Part shown: piece after piece, positions 1 through 9,391 of the stretch | How the letters are laid out: the number at the start of each line of letters is the position of its first letter | How positions within the stretch are numbered: position 1 is the first letter of the stretch | The notes under the pieces: model-generated | What the model saw: the letters and a program-made list of their open reading frames with translations, nothing else | The model's database searches: none | What the model was told of the DNA's origin: nothing | Assembly: GCA_007118495.1 (NCBI GenBank) | Contig: SKRM01000015.1 | Location: forward strand, 1 to 42,710 | Direction of reading: 5' to 3' | DNA: 42,710 bases | From: Bacteroidales bacterium | Lineage (GTDB): Bacteria > Bacteroidota > Bacteroidia > Bacteroidales > UBA7960 | Made by a program: the position numbers and the translations under genes

Positions 1-2
1 TG

Positions 3-2900
3 TTTGGGCAGCAAATCTCGGTGACAGGTAGGGTCACGGCTGCCGATGATGGCACCAGCCTTCCTGGCGTAACAGTTCGTGTACAAGGCACCACGCAAGG
101 TACAGTAACGGACTTTGACGGCCGTTACCAGCTGAGCGTTGCCGGTGATGCCGTGCTGGTATTTTCTTTTATCGGTATGAGATCGCACGAGGTAAATGTT
201 CAGGGACGCAGTGTCATTGATGTGGCACTGGAAAGTGACATTACAGCCCTGGGTGAAGTTGTTGTAATCGGATATGGTACCGCCCGGGCGGTAGGTACTG
301 TAGTGGGGTCCATTACAACAGTCAGTGCCGAAAAACTCGAATCAAGGCCTGTGGCCAATGTTTGGGATGGTATGCAGGGCCGTGTGGCTGGTCTGCAGGT
401 TTACTCTTCAAGTGGTGAACCGAGTGCCACTCCATCCATGCGTTTACATGGCGTCGGATCGCTGGGTGCCAGTTCAACCCCATTGTATGTACTGGACGGT
501 ATTCCCATAGCCCCAGGTAATGTTCTGTCAGTTAACCCCAATGACATTGAAAGCGTTACTGTGCTTAAGGATGCCTCTGCCACATCTATTTATGGTTCAA
601 GGGCAGCCAACGGAGTAATCTATATTACAACCAAAAGGGGGCACAGAGATACCAAAGCCATTATCAATGTCAATGCCCAGTATGGTACGTCAGCAATTGC
701 CAATACAGACTTCTTTGAGAACTTCCTGAATACTGCAGAACTCACCGGATTCTGGCTGGATGTAGGATACCGTTCCCAGGCGCAGATTGATGCACTGTTG
801 ACGCAGTTTCCACATGATACGCAGTGGTACAAATATTATTACAAGGAGTCAGCTCCAACATACCAGGGTGATATTTCCATCCGTGGTGGAGGTGGCAGAA
901 CAACCTATTATGTGTCTGGTGCATATTTCTGGCAGGATGGTTTGGCAACACGTTCAAAATATGAGCGCTATTCCATCAGGGCCAACCTCAATTCGCATGC
1001 CAATGACTGGTTCAGTTTTGGAGCCAATATCGGTTTGGCAGATGACCTTCGTCAGACAAACCCTTATGGAACAAACAATACCAACAGGGGTCTTGCTATG
1101 TTGGCACCACCATTCTATTCTCCTTATGATGAGGATGGCAACCCATACAGGGGCATTATTCCAGGATGGAACAGGTTTGACCCATACTACCTGCAAGAAA
1201 TGATTACCTCTGATGGCAATAATACCCAGGCCAATATCATGGGATTCATGCAGTTAAATCCGATAGAGGGCCTTACCGTCCGCTCTCAGGGTGGTTTTGA
1301 CGCCTATGATTACAGGAATACCCAGATCCGTTTCCCATCTTATGTGGGTGCCTTGAACAACGGTTACCGGTATGAATATTTTTCACGTAACATTACCCGG
1401 ACCATCACAAATACGGCAGAGTACAGGTTTAATATTGGGTTGCGCCATAACCTGAGTGCTCTTGCGGGTCAGGAGTATGTCGACAACAGGTCTGAGAATT
1501 TTGATGCTATTTCTTACGGTCAGACCGACGACCGCCTTGTATTGCTTGGTGCCGGTCCGGACAACAGGAATGTAACCCAGGCCATCTCAGAGTATGCCTA
1601 TAACTCTTTCTTTGGACGTTTAGACTATAGCCTTGACGACAAGTATTATGTTGACTTCTCCATTCGTCAGGATGAGTCATCACGTTTTGGTCGTGATAAC
1701 CGCGCAGCCACCTTTTATTCGGCAGGTGTGATGTGGGATATGAAAAAGGAATCGTTTATGCAGGGCTTGGACCTTATATCTTCTATGAATCTGAAAATCA
1801 GTATAGGTACTACCGGTAACTCAGCCATTGGCAACTATGCCCACCTGGCCACTGTAGGAACCACCCAGTATGACGAATCAACGGGCTGGTTAATTTCAGC
1901 ACCGGGTAACCCCCTGCTGGCATGGGAAAAGCAAACCAAGGCCACCATCGGCCTGAGGTTTTCACTTAATCAGGACAGATACCGTTTCAATGTAGAAGTA
2001 TATGACAGGGTCACCGATAATATGCTGATCGCTGTACCTATGCCTTACACCTCTGGTTTTGCCAGCGAGACCAGTAATGTGGGTTCTTTGAGAAACACAG
2101 GTATAGATGTTGAAGTTGATTTCGATCTGCTCAGGGGGCGTAATTACTATATAACACCTTTCCTGAACTTTAACTATAACCGTAACGAAGTGGTTGAACT
2201 CTTCCAGGGCCTCGATCAGTGGGTTATTCCAAATACAGGTGTTGCATGGGTAGTTGGTGAGCCTGTCAGGTTCTACTACCCTTACTATGCTGGTGTTGAC
2301 CCTGAAGATGGTCGTCCTATGTGGTATGTGCCAGGTGCAGACCGGTCAGTAACAACCACCGATCAGGGAACCACCAAGGTGTTTGACACCAATGCGTTGC
2401 AACAGAATCTTGGCATTCCACGTTATGCGCCATTTGCAGGCGGATTTGGACTTAACGCAGGGTATAGCAATTTCCAGGTGAGAATGGACTTTGCTTTTGT
2501 GAACGATAAATACTTGTTCAACAATGACCGCTACTTCTATGAGAACCCCAACGTATTTCCAGGGTTTAACCAGGCTAAAACGATTTTGGATTACTGGAAA
2601 CAACCAGGAGATGTAACTGAGTTCCCAAGATGGCAGAGTCAGTTTACCCAATTTGACTCCAGGCTTATTGAAGATGCTTCGTTTATGCGTCTGAAGAACC
2701 TGACAATTGAGTACAGATTGCCTCAGTCAATTGTTCAGCAAACTGGTTTCTTTACCAGGGCCAGGGTATTCGTTACCGGACGTAACCTCCTAACCTGGAC
2801 AGGCTATCGTGGTCCAGACCCGGAGATTGACTCCAATATCAGCCTTGGCGCCAACCCCAATACAAAGCAGTGGACATTTGGGATTCAAATGACCTTCTAA
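3..2900 (+). CDS. SusC/RagA-family TonB-dependent outer-membrane receptor (5' partial)
   Basis: Outer-membrane beta-barrel that imports a glycan or peptide with its SusD partner, powered by TonB. The reading frame is open to the left edge, and residues before the GTG at 21 still read like the family (FGQQISVTGRV), so only the signal peptide and first residues are missing and the GTG is not the start. A CarboxypepD_reg-like domain (roughly the first 85 residues, with GVTVRVQGTTQGTVTDFDG) is followed by the SusC plug signatures PLYVLDGIPI and KDASATSIYGSRAANGVI, then a long barrel ending in aromatic TFGIQMTF, the usual last strand. The length (about 965 residues visible) is normal. The susD gene starts 21 bases downstream and is surely co-transcribed. 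No glycoside hydrolase or peptidase lies next to the pair in the window, so the substrate cannot be guessed. Confidence 0.96.
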   Translation, partial: FGQQISVTGRVTAADDGTSLPGVTVRVQGTTQGTVTDFDGRYQLSVAGDAVLVFSFIGMRSHEVNVQGRSVIDVALESDITALGEVVVIGYGTARAVGTVVGSITTVSAEKLESRPVANVWDGMQGRVAGLQVYSSSGEPSATPSMRLHGVGSLGASSTPLYVLDGIPIAPGNVLSVNPNDIESVTVLKDASATSIYGSRAANGVIYITTKRGHRDTKAIINVNAQYGTSAIANTDFFENFLNTAELTGFWLDVGYRSQAQIDALLTQFPHDTQWYKYYYKESAPTYQGDISIRGGGGRTTYYVSGAYFWQDGLATRSKYERYSIRANLNSHANDWFSFGANIGLADDLRQTNPYGTNNTNRGLAMLAPPFYSPYDEDGNPYRGIIPGWNRFDPYYLQEMITSDGNNTQANIMGFMQLNPIEGLTVRSQGGFDAYDYRNTQIRFPSYVGALNNGYRYEYFSRNITRTITNTAEYRFNIGLRHNLSALAGQEYVDNRSENFDAISYGQTDDRLVLLGAGPDNRNVTQAISEYAYNSFFGRLDYSLDDKYYVDFSIRQDESSRFGRDNRAATFYSAGVMWDMKKESFMQGLDLISSMNLKISIGTTGNSAIGNYAHLATVGTTQYDESTGWLISAPGNPLLAWEKQTKATIGLRFSLNQDRYRFNVEVYDRVTDNMLIAVPMPYTSGFASETSNVGSLRNTGIDVEVDFDLLRGRNYYITPFLNFNYNRNEVVELFQGLDQWVIPNTGVAWVVGEPVRFYYPYYAGVDPEDGRPMWYVPGADRSVTTTDQGTTKVFDTNALQQNLGIPRYAPFAGGFGLNAGYSNFQVRMDFAFVNDKYLFNNDRYFYENPNVFPGFNQAKTILDYWKQPGDVTEFPRWQSQFTQFDSRLIEDASFMRLKNLTIEYRLPQSIVQQTGFFTRARVFVTGRNLLTWTGYRGPDPEIDSNISLGANPNTKQWTFGIQMTF

Positions 2901-2921
2901 TCTATTCACAAGTAAAAGCAA

Positions 2922-4409
2922 ATGATCATGAAAAAAATATTTCAATTTTTCCTGGCTGCTGTGGTCTTTGGTTTGGCCGCGGTGTCCTGTGATGTGGAGA
3001 GGCTTCCCTACAATGTGATAGAGCAGAGGGATGCTTTCCAATCAGTAAAAGATGCCACGACCATGAACAACGGGCTGTATGTCCAGCTCAGAAACAGGGT
3101 TCATGGTATCTATATGTTTAGCACTGATATCCAGGCTGACTTACTCAATGCATCACTTGATTTTGGTAATCGCAATGGTTTTCCCCACCGCTGGGAAGGT
3201 TTTATGGCCACTGACTACACCATCAGAGATGTGTGGGCCGGCTATTATAGTGCACTTGTAAACGTGAACAACATTATTGAGAACCAGCACCTGATCAAAG
3301 GCCAGAATGCGCAGGAAGAAGCACTTCTGCAGCGTTATCTCGGTGAGGCCCATCTGCTGAGGGCATATTATTATCATCGCCTGGCGTCAAGGTGGGGCAA
3401 GCCTTATAATCCTGGAAGTGCTGAAACTGACCTGGGTGTCCCGCTCATGCTGGAATTCAACATTACGTTACAGCCTCCAAGGAGTACAGTAGCAGTTACA
3501 TACCGTCAGATTCTTGATGATATCGCACAGGCGAAAACCCTGCTGGCCAATACTCCCGGACAGCAAGGTGCAAGCCGGATTACTCTGGATGCAGTACTTG
3601 CCCTTGAGACCAGGGTTCACCTCTATATGCAGAATTGGAGTGCCCTGATCCCGGTTGCACAGCAACTCATCAACTCAGGTAAATATCCGTTGGTGACCAC
3701 CGAAGCAGCCATGCGTGGCATGTGGCATAATGATTCTGGCGCTGAGATGATATTCCAGATGTACGCTAGCAGGCCCAGTGAGTTGGGAAGCTCCATGGTA
3801 CCACTTCTTGGATTCAGACCTGCTGCCAACGACTACAACCCCGACTTTATTCCCCAGCAATGGGTTGTTGACTTGTTTGCTGAAAACGACATCCGTCGCA
3901 ATGTTTACCTGGCTGAGTTGCCGGTGCATATCCAGGGTGTGAACTACAGCGGAATATACCTGATCAATAAGTTTCCCGGTAATCCGGCACTATGGGTAGG
4001 AAACACAAACTATCAGCACAAACCAAAGATATTCCGTATTGCAGAGGTTTATCTGAACCTGGCGGAGGCACAATACCATTCCAGTCCCGGTGCTGCTTTG
4101 GCAACGCTGAATACCCTCAGGGTAGCCCGTGGCCTTGCACCGCTAACCGGATTGTCTGGTGATGCCCTGTTGAATGCAATCAAGGAAGAACGCACCAGGG
4201 AACTGCTGGCAGAAGGATGGCGTCTTGATGACCTGATGCGTTGGGGCCAGGGTGTGCAACGCAGACCTCCACAAAACCCCAATCCGGTCAATACTGGTGT
4301 CCTTTACACTGAACTTTCCAAACCAGCTGGACATTACCAGTTTATATGGGGAATTCCTGACAGAGACCTAACGACTAATCCCAATCTGGTGCAGAACCCC
4401 GGTTGGTAA
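2922..4409 (+). CDS. SusD/RagB-family nutrient-binding lipoprotein
   Basis: Surface lipoprotein that caps the SusC barrel and binds the substrate. It has a typical lipoprotein signal: a short basic start, a hydrophobic stretch, then AAVSC with the lipidated Cys at residue 23 (residue 21 if the second ATG at 2928 is used; ATG ATC ATG gives two possible starts). The body shows the SusD tetratricopeptide-like region (LGEAHLLRAYYYHRLASRWG, near residue 145) and the C-terminal helices IAEVYLNLAEAQ and KEERTRELLAEGWRLDDLMR typical of RagB/SusD. The length, 495 residues, is usual. It follows the SusC gene by 21 bases and is followed by a strong intrinsic terminator, so these two genes end a transcription unit. 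The ligand is unknown. Confidence 0.96.
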   Translation: MIMKKIFQFFLAAVVFGLAAVSCDVERLPYNVIEQRDAFQSVKDATTMNNGLYVQLRNRVHGIYMFSTDIQADLLNASLDFGNRNGFPHRWEGFMATDYTIRDVWAGYYSALVNVNNIIENQHLIKGQNAQEEALLQRYLGEAHLLRAYYYHRLASRWGKPYNPGSAETDLGVPLMLEFNITLQPPRSTVAVTYRQILDDIAQAKTLLANTPGQQGASRITLDAVLALETRVHLYMQNWSALIPVAQQLINSGKYPLVTTEAAMRGMWHNDSGAEMIFQMYASRPSELGSSMVPLLGFRPAANDYNPDFIPQQWVVDLFAENDIRRNVYLAELPVHIQGVNYSGIYLINKFPGNPALWVGNTNYQHKPKIFRIAEVYLNLAEAQYHSSPGAALATLNTLRVARGLAPLTGLSGDALLNAIKEERTRELLAEGWRLDDLMRWGQGVQRRPPQNPNPVNTGVLYTELSKPAGHYQFIWGIPDRDLTTNPNLVQNPGW

Positions 4410-4431
4410 ATTAGAAAGTTGATAAATGCGG

Positions 4432-4465
4432 AAAAGCTGCTCCCGAAAGGAAGCAGCTTTTTTTT
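4432..4465 (+). terminator. Intrinsic terminator after susD
   Basis: AAAAGCTGCT (4432-4441) pairs with AGCAGCTTTT (4452-4461) around a ten-base loop and runs into a T tract. It lies 22 bases after the susD stop and before the oppositely oriented polyprenyl synthetase gene. Confidence 0.9.
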
Positions 4466-4492
4466 GGTGTGCCGTGTATGGCAATCAATGTT

Positions 4493-5470
4493 CTACCAGG
4501 TACGGTTAAACAAGTCTGTAGCCAGTCTTTTTAGTTTTTCTTTCTGTTTTTCGGGTTGATTGATCTTTTGCAGGAAGTCGAAGGCTTTAGTGTAGAATGT
4601 TTGCATAAAGTCCTGTGCCAGCTGGCTGATTTCCAGTTGATCATAAATGCCTTTAACCAGCCGTATCTTTTCTTCTTCATTATCGATGCGGTTCATAAAT
4701 GCATCCAGCAGTTGCTGTCGCTGGTGTTTGTCGGCCTTATCCAGTGCGTGAATGTATAACCAGGTTTTTTTGTTGGCTACGATATCCCCACCTGATTTCT
4801 TTCCCACCTTGCTTTCATCTCCAAAAACATCCAACCAGTCATCTCTGAGCTGAAAGGCCAGCCCGATATTTTCTCCAAACTGATACATGTATTCCTGTTC
4901 TTTTTGAGAAGCCCCTGCAATTATGGCTCCGGTTTTCAGGCAAGCAGCCGGAAGAACGGCTGTTTTGAGCCTGATCATCTGCATATACTGATCAGAAGAA
5001 ACAGAATCGGTGGTCTCAAAATCCATATCATATTGCTGCCCTTCACAAACTTCTATGACCGTTTGGTTGAATAGCGACAGTACGGGGTGAAGGTGCTCAT
5101 CAGCTACCTTGCTCATGTATTTGTAGGCAAGTGCAAACAAAACGTCGCCTGAGAGGATGGCTGTATTGGTGCTCCACCTGGCATGTACTGTTGGCTGGCC
5201 TCTTCGCATGGGTGCAGCATCCATGATGTCATCATGCATCAGGGTGAAGTTGTGAAAAAGCTCCAAACCCACAGCCGGTGCAATGGCATCATCTGTATTT
5301 CCTCCAAACATATCGCATGCCAGCAATGTCATCAATGGCCTGATGCGTTTCCCCCCAACTTGCAGGCTGTATTCAACCGGCGCATAAAGGTCCCTTGGTT
5401 CAATATCCAGAGGTATTTCACTTATGGTGTTTTCTATTTCATCAAGATATAATTCTGTTTTGTCTTTCAT
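4493..5470 (-). CDS. Polyprenyl (farnesyl/geranylgeranyl-type) diphosphate synthase
   Basis: Trans-prenyltransferase that condenses isopentenyl diphosphate with allylic diphosphates. Both aspartate-rich motifs are intact: DDIMD at residues 80-84 and DDWLD at 210-214, which bind the magnesium-diphosphate substrates. GGKRIRPL near residue 39 is the usual substrate-binding stretch. The residue five before the first motif is Phe75; in this family an aromatic there usually limits product length to about C15-C20, so a farnesyl or geranylgeranyl product is my inference. At 325 residues the length fits. It lies 47 bases downstream of the thymidylyltransferase gene on the same strand and probably shares its promoter. 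Octaprenyl synthesis for menaquinone is the main alternative. Confidence 0.93.
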   Translation of the reverse strand: MKDKTELYLDEIENTISEIPLDIEPRDLYAPVEYSLQVGGKRIRPLMTLLACDMFGGNTDDAIAPAVGLELFHNFTLMHDDIMDAAPMRRGQPTVHARWSTNTAILSGDVLFALAYKYMSKVADEHLHPVLSLFNQTVIEVCEGQQYDMDFETTDSVSSDQYMQMIRLKTAVLPAACLKTGAIIAGASQKEQEYMYQFGENIGLAFQLRDDWLDVFGDESKVGKKSGGDIVANKKTWLYIHALDKADKHQRQQLLDAFMNRIDNEEEKIRLVKGIYDQLEISQLAQDFMQTFYTKAFDFLQKINQPEKQKEKLKRLATDLFNRTW

Positions 5471-5517
5471 GGTTTCGACTTTTTACAAAATTTCAGGCCA
5501 TAAACTAACCGGAGGCG

Positions 5518-6390
5518 TTATCTTTTGTCTTCTTTCAAAATGCGGATCAGGTATTCTCCGTAGCCGCTCTTCATTAGGGGTTGAGCAATTGATTCAAGTT
5601 GTGCGGCGTCAATGAAGCCCTTTCTAAACGCAATCTCTTCAATACATCCTATTTTTAGTCCCTGCCGCTGCTCGATGACTTCAACGAATTGTGCGGCCTG
5701 AATGAGCGACTCGAAGGTGCCTGTATCAAGCCATGCCGTACCCCTGCTTAGAATCCCTACCTTGAGTTTGCCTTTTTCCAGGTAATGGCGGTTAACATCA
5801 GTAATTTCATATTCGCCTCTGGCACTGGGACGTATATTTTTAGCTACTTCCACAACAGTATTGTCATAAAAATACAGACCAGGAACGGCATAGTTTGACC
5901 TGGGGTTTTCAGGTTTTTCTTCAATGCTTATGGCCCTCAACCTACTGTCAAACTCAACCACGCCATATCGGGAGGGGTTGGCAACATGGTAAGCGAACAC
6001 AACGCCCCCATCCGGATCGTTATTGCCGGAGAGTGTATCCCAAAGGCCTGTACCATAGAATATATTATCCCCAAGTACCAGGGCTACTTTATCTTGTCCA
6101 ATAAAATCTTCACCAATTACAAAAGCCTGTGCCAAACCGTTGGGAACTTCTTGAACGGCATATTCAAAACGGCAACCAATGCGGGTTCCATCGCCCAGTA
6201 GCTTCCTGAACTGGGGGATGTCTTCAGGGGTTGAAATGATCAGTATTTCACGAATACCTGCCATCATCAGTATGGATAGCGGGTAATAGATCATGGGTTT
6301 ATCGTATACAGGCATAAGCTGTTTGCTCATGGCCATGGTAATGGGATAGAGACGGGTTCCTGATCCGCCGGCCAGTACAATTCCTTTCAT
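5518..6390 (-). CDS. rfbA: Glucose-1-phosphate thymidylyltransferase
   Basis: Makes dTDP-glucose from dTTP and glucose 1-phosphate, the first step to dTDP-rhamnose and other deoxysugars of surface polysaccharides. The start [16 protein letters not shown] holds the nucleotide-binding loop (residues 8-16) with its Arg. [27 protein letters not shown] and [16 protein letters not shown] are all diagnostic of RmlA/RfbA. At 290 residues it is full length. The rmlB, rmlC and rmlD genes are not next to it, which is unusual but not rare in this phylum. A TAnnTTTG box lies 20-27 bases upstream on the same strand. The polyprenyl synthetase gene follows. Confidence 0.96.
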   Translation of the reverse strand: MKGIVLAGGSGTRLYPITMAMSKQLMPVYDKPMIYYPLSILMMAGIREILIISTPEDIPQFRKLLGDGTRIGCRFEYAVQEVPNGLAQAFVIGEDFIGQDKVALVLGDNIFYGTGLWDTLSGNNDPDGGVVFAYHVANPSRYGVVEFDSRLRAISIEEKPENPRSNYAVPGLYFYDNTVVEVAKNIRPSARGEYEITDVNRHYLEKGKLKVGILSRGTAWLDTGTFESLIQAAQFVEVIEQRQGLKIGCIEEIAFRKGFIDAAQLESIAQPLMKSGYGEYLIRILKEDKR

Positions 6391-6409
6391 AGGCTTGGGT
6401 TTGTCTGAC

Positions 6410-6417
6410 CAAAAATA
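6410..6417 (-). promoter_or_regulatory. Bacteroidota -7 box for rfbA
   Basis: On the minus strand this reads TATTTTTG, matching TAnnTTTG, about 20 bases before the rfbA ATG. No clear TTG is seen at the expected -33 distance. It is divergent from the uvrA promoter. Confidence 0.55.
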
Positions 6418-6488
6418 ACAAAAAATAAGCTTAAGACTCAGATTAAGGTCAAGGTTAAGGGGGGGTAGGAGTTTTCGTTAAAATGAAG

Positions 6489-6496
6489 TACCTTTG
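6489..6496 (+). promoter_or_regulatory. Bacteroidota -7 box for uvrA
   Basis: TACCTTTG matches TAnnTTTG and lies 19 bases before the ATG at 6515. It overlaps the in-frame TTG at 6494, which argues against that TTG as the uvrA start. Confidence 0.65.
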
Positions 6497-6514
6497 CGGG
6501 TTCATTTTGAATCT

Positions 6515-9391
6515 ATGGCTGAAGCTTTAAAAAACACATACACAGAGCATCTGGAGGTATATGGTGCCAGAGAGCATAATCTGAAAGATATTGATGTGCT
6601 GATCCCCCGCGGCAAACTGACTGTCATAACCGGTCTAAGCGGGAGTGGTAAATCATCTCTGGCTTTTGATACCATTTATGCAGAAGGACAACGGCGCTAC
6701 ATTGAAACTTTTTCTGCTTATGCAAGACAGTTTCTGGGTGCCCTTGAGCGACCGGATGTAGATAAGGTAACAGGCCTGAACCCGGTCATAAGTATTGAAC
6801 AGAAAACCTCTGGCCGCAATCCCAGATCAACCGTTGGAACCATTACAGAGATTTATGATTTTCTGAGGTTGCTTTTTGCCCGCACGGGTGAAGCCTATTC
6901 ATATGTTACCGGTGAGAAAATGGTCCGTTATCCTGAAGCGGGTATGCTTGACCTGATTCTTGAAAAGTTTTTGGGTAAGAAGATTCTGATGCTTGCTCCA
7001 CTGGTTAAGGGACGAAAAGGCCATTACCGTGAATTATTTGAACAGGTCAGAAAACAGGGATTCCTGAGGGTCAGGGTAGATGGTGAGATCAGAGAAATAA
7101 TCCCTGATATGAAACTTGACAGGTATAAAGTACATGATGTTGAAATACTTGTTGATCGTGTATTGGTAGATCAGAAACACAGAAAGCAGCTCACTTCTTC
7201 ACTTCAGACATCTCTGAAGTACGGAAAAGGAATGGTTATGGTGGTAGATGAAGAAACCCGCAGCATCCACCATTTTAGTAAAAGTCTGATGTGCCCGGTT
7301 TCTGGTATTGCCTATAAGGATCCTGAGCCAAACACATTTTCATTTAACTCTCCCTATGGTGCTTGTCAACGCTGCAATGGTCTGGGAACCATCAGTGAGA
7401 TGGATATTACGAAGATTATCCCCGATAATACACTTTCCATCAGACAAGGGGGGGTAGCACCATTGTCAAAGGCAAAAAATGCGTGGATTACCGGACAGCT
7501 TGAGGCCATAGGGCTAAAATACGGCTTTGATATGGATACCCCCATTTGTGAGTTTAGTGATGAAGCAATCAATACCGTGCTTTATGGATCTGATGAAATA
7601 TTCAGGGTTAAACATGAAAGACTGGGTGTAACCAGCACCTATACACTTAATTTTGAAGGGATCGTTCACTTTATAAGAAATCAGTTTGATGAAAGCCCTT
7701 CAGGGTCATTAAGAAGGTGGGCGGGAAGTTTTATGCGGCAAAAAAATTGTCCTGAATGCCATGGGAAACGCCTGAGAAAAGAATCGTTGCATTTTTTACT
7801 TGATGGTCTCAACATAGGGGACTATGCAGAAATGGAACTTGCGCAGCTTCGTGAATGCCTGGCTGCCCTGCCTGAAAAACTTGATAAAAGAAGATCTCTT
7901 ATTGCCGGAGAGATATTACGTGAGTTGAATCTTCGACTGGGGTTTTTATTGGATGTGGGTCTGGATTATCTTGCCCTGAATCGTCCATCCAAAAGCTTGT
8001 CAGGGGGCGAAAGCCAACGCATCAGGTTGGCCACCCAAATTGGATCTCAACTAACAGGTGTACTTTACATACTGGATGAGCCAAGTATTGGCCTTCACCA
8101 AAGAGATAACCAAAGGCTTATTGCGGCCCTGAAAGAGCTTAGGGATATTGGAAATTCAGTTATTGTGGTCGAGCATGACAGAGATATGATACTGGCTGCT
8201 GACCATGTTGTAGACATGGGTCCGGGAGCCGGAGCCAATGGTGGTCGGGTAGTTGCCTGGGGCACTCCCCTTGAATTGATGAAACACGGTTCACTCACAG
8301 CAGCCTATCTCAATGGCATGAAAGAAATTCCGCTTCCGTTGCAAAGAAGGCAGGGGAATGGGCAAAATCTGGTTTTAACTGGAGCAACAGGAAACAATCT
8401 ACTTGGTGTAAGCCTGACGCTTCCGTTGGGTAAGTTAATTTGTATAACCGGAGTTTCGGGTAGCGGCAAATCTTCACTTATCAATGAAACACTCTACCCG
8501 GTGCTCAGCAGGCATTTTTACCGTTCAGAGACGGAGCCCCTGGCCTATGATAAATTAATCGGTATCGAGAATCTTGACAAAGTCATTGAGGTAGATCAGT
8601 CACCCATTGGTAGAACCCCCAGATCTAATCCTGCCACCTACACCAAATTGTTTGATGAGATCAGGAAGCTTTTTGCTGCGCTGCCTGAATCACAGGTAAG
8701 GGGGTATAAGCCTGGACGATTCTCATTCAATGTGAAGGGTGGGCGATGCGAAACCTGTCAGGGAGGGGGTGTTCGGATCATTGAAATGAATTTTTTGCCC
8801 GATGTATATGTGCAATGCGAAACATGTCAGGGGAAAAGGTATAACAGAGAAACACTGGAGGTCAGGTATAAAGGTAAAAACATAAATGATGTGCTTAATT
8901 TGAGTATCAGCCAGGCCATGGCGTTCTTCGAACACATCCCCTCTGTAATGATCAAGCTAAAAACCCTCCATGATGTCGGCCTGGGTTATATCACCCTGGG
9001 GCAAAGCAGTACCACTTTGTCAGGAGGTGAAGCCCAAAGGGTTAAACTGGCATCTGAGCTATCAAGAAGAGATACCGGAAGGACGCTCTATATTTTGGAT
9101 GAACCCACAACCGGACTGCATTTTGAAGACGTAAGGGTGTTAATGGAAGTATTGCAAAAACTGGTTGACCGCGGAAACACGGTATTGGTCATAGAACATA
9201 ACCTTGATGTGGTTAAGGTGGCTGACCATATCATTGATATGGGTCCGGAAGGCGGCCGTAGGGGCGGAAAAATAATAGCAGAAGGCACCCCTGAAGAACT
9301 GGCAGGCAAATCTGTCGGATTTACGGCTAAATACCTGAAAGAGAGCCTTGAGGGGAATGGAATCTTTTCAATAAGGCAGATGGAACTCTAG
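6515..9391 (+). CDS. uvrA: Excinuclease ABC subunit A
   Basis: Damage-sensing ATPase of nucleotide excision repair; it loads UvrB at lesions, after which UvrC (also in this window at 26245) cuts. There are two ABC cassettes. The first has Walker A GLSGSGKSS at about residue 40 and LSGGESQRIRLA with ILDEPSIGLH; the second has GVSGSGKSS and LSGGEAQRVKLA with ILDEPTTGLH. The second zinc module keeps both CxxC pairs (CETCQGGG and CETCQGKR). In the first module the first pair reads CPVS instead of CxxC while the second pair (CQRC) is kept. I chose the ATG at 6515 (958 residues) over the in-frame TTG at 6494 because the latter lies inside the -7 box. The 3' end overlaps the convergent lipoprotein gene by 24 bases. 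Confidence 0.97.
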   Translation: MAEALKNTYTEHLEVYGAREHNLKDIDVLIPRGKLTVITGLSGSGKSSLAFDTIYAEGQRRYIETFSAYARQFLGALERPDVDKVTGLNPVISIEQKTSGRNPRSTVGTITEIYDFLRLLFARTGEAYSYVTGEKMVRYPEAGMLDLILEKFLGKKILMLAPLVKGRKGHYRELFEQVRKQGFLRVRVDGEIREIIPDMKLDRYKVHDVEILVDRVLVDQKHRKQLTSSLQTSLKYGKGMVMVVDEETRSIHHFSKSLMCPVSGIAYKDPEPNTFSFNSPYGACQRCNGLGTISEMDITKIIPDNTLSIRQGGVAPLSKAKNAWITGQLEAIGLKYGFDMDTPICEFSDEAINTVLYGSDEIFRVKHERLGVTSTYTLNFEGIVHFIRNQFDESPSGSLRRWAGSFMRQKNCPECHGKRLRKESLHFLLDGLNIGDYAEMELAQLRECLAALPEKLDKRRSLIAGEILRELNLRLGFLLDVGLDYLALNRPSKSLSGGESQRIRLATQIGSQLTGVLYILDEPSIGLHQRDNQRLIAALKELRDIGNSVIVVEHDRDMILAADHVVDMGPGAGANGGRVVAWGTPLELMKHGSLTAAYLNGMKEIPLPLQRRQGNGQNLVLTGATGNNLLGVSLTLPLGKLICITGVSGSGKSSLINETLYPVLSRHFYRSETEPLAYDKLIGIENLDKVIEVDQSPIGRTPRSNPATYTKLFDEIRKLFAALPESQVRGYKPGRFSFNVKGGRCETCQGGGVRIIEMNFLPDVYVQCETCQGKRYNRETLEVRYKGKNINDVLNLSISQAMAFFEHIPSVMIKLKTLHDVGLGYITLGQSSTTLSGGEAQRVKLASELSRRDTGRTLYILDEPTTGLHFEDVRVLMEVLQKLVDRGNTVLVIEHNLDVVKVADHIIDMGPEGGRRGGKIIAEGTPEELAGKSVGFTAKYLKESLEGNGIFSIRQMEL

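Noticed and set aside
814-1203. A 129-codon frame inside the SusC gene
   Set aside because: It lies in another frame of a clearly coding receptor and its translation is low-complexity shadow sequence rich in Met, His and Trp.
6437-6466. TTAAGG-like repeats followed by a G run before uvrA
   Set aside because: Only three imperfect copies of six bases; too short to call a repeat element.
7290-7380. Missing Cys in the first zinc module of UvrA as a sign of a defective protein
   Set aside because: The rest of UvrA is intact and, as far as I recall, other Bacteroidota UvrA proteins also lack the full first CxxC pair.
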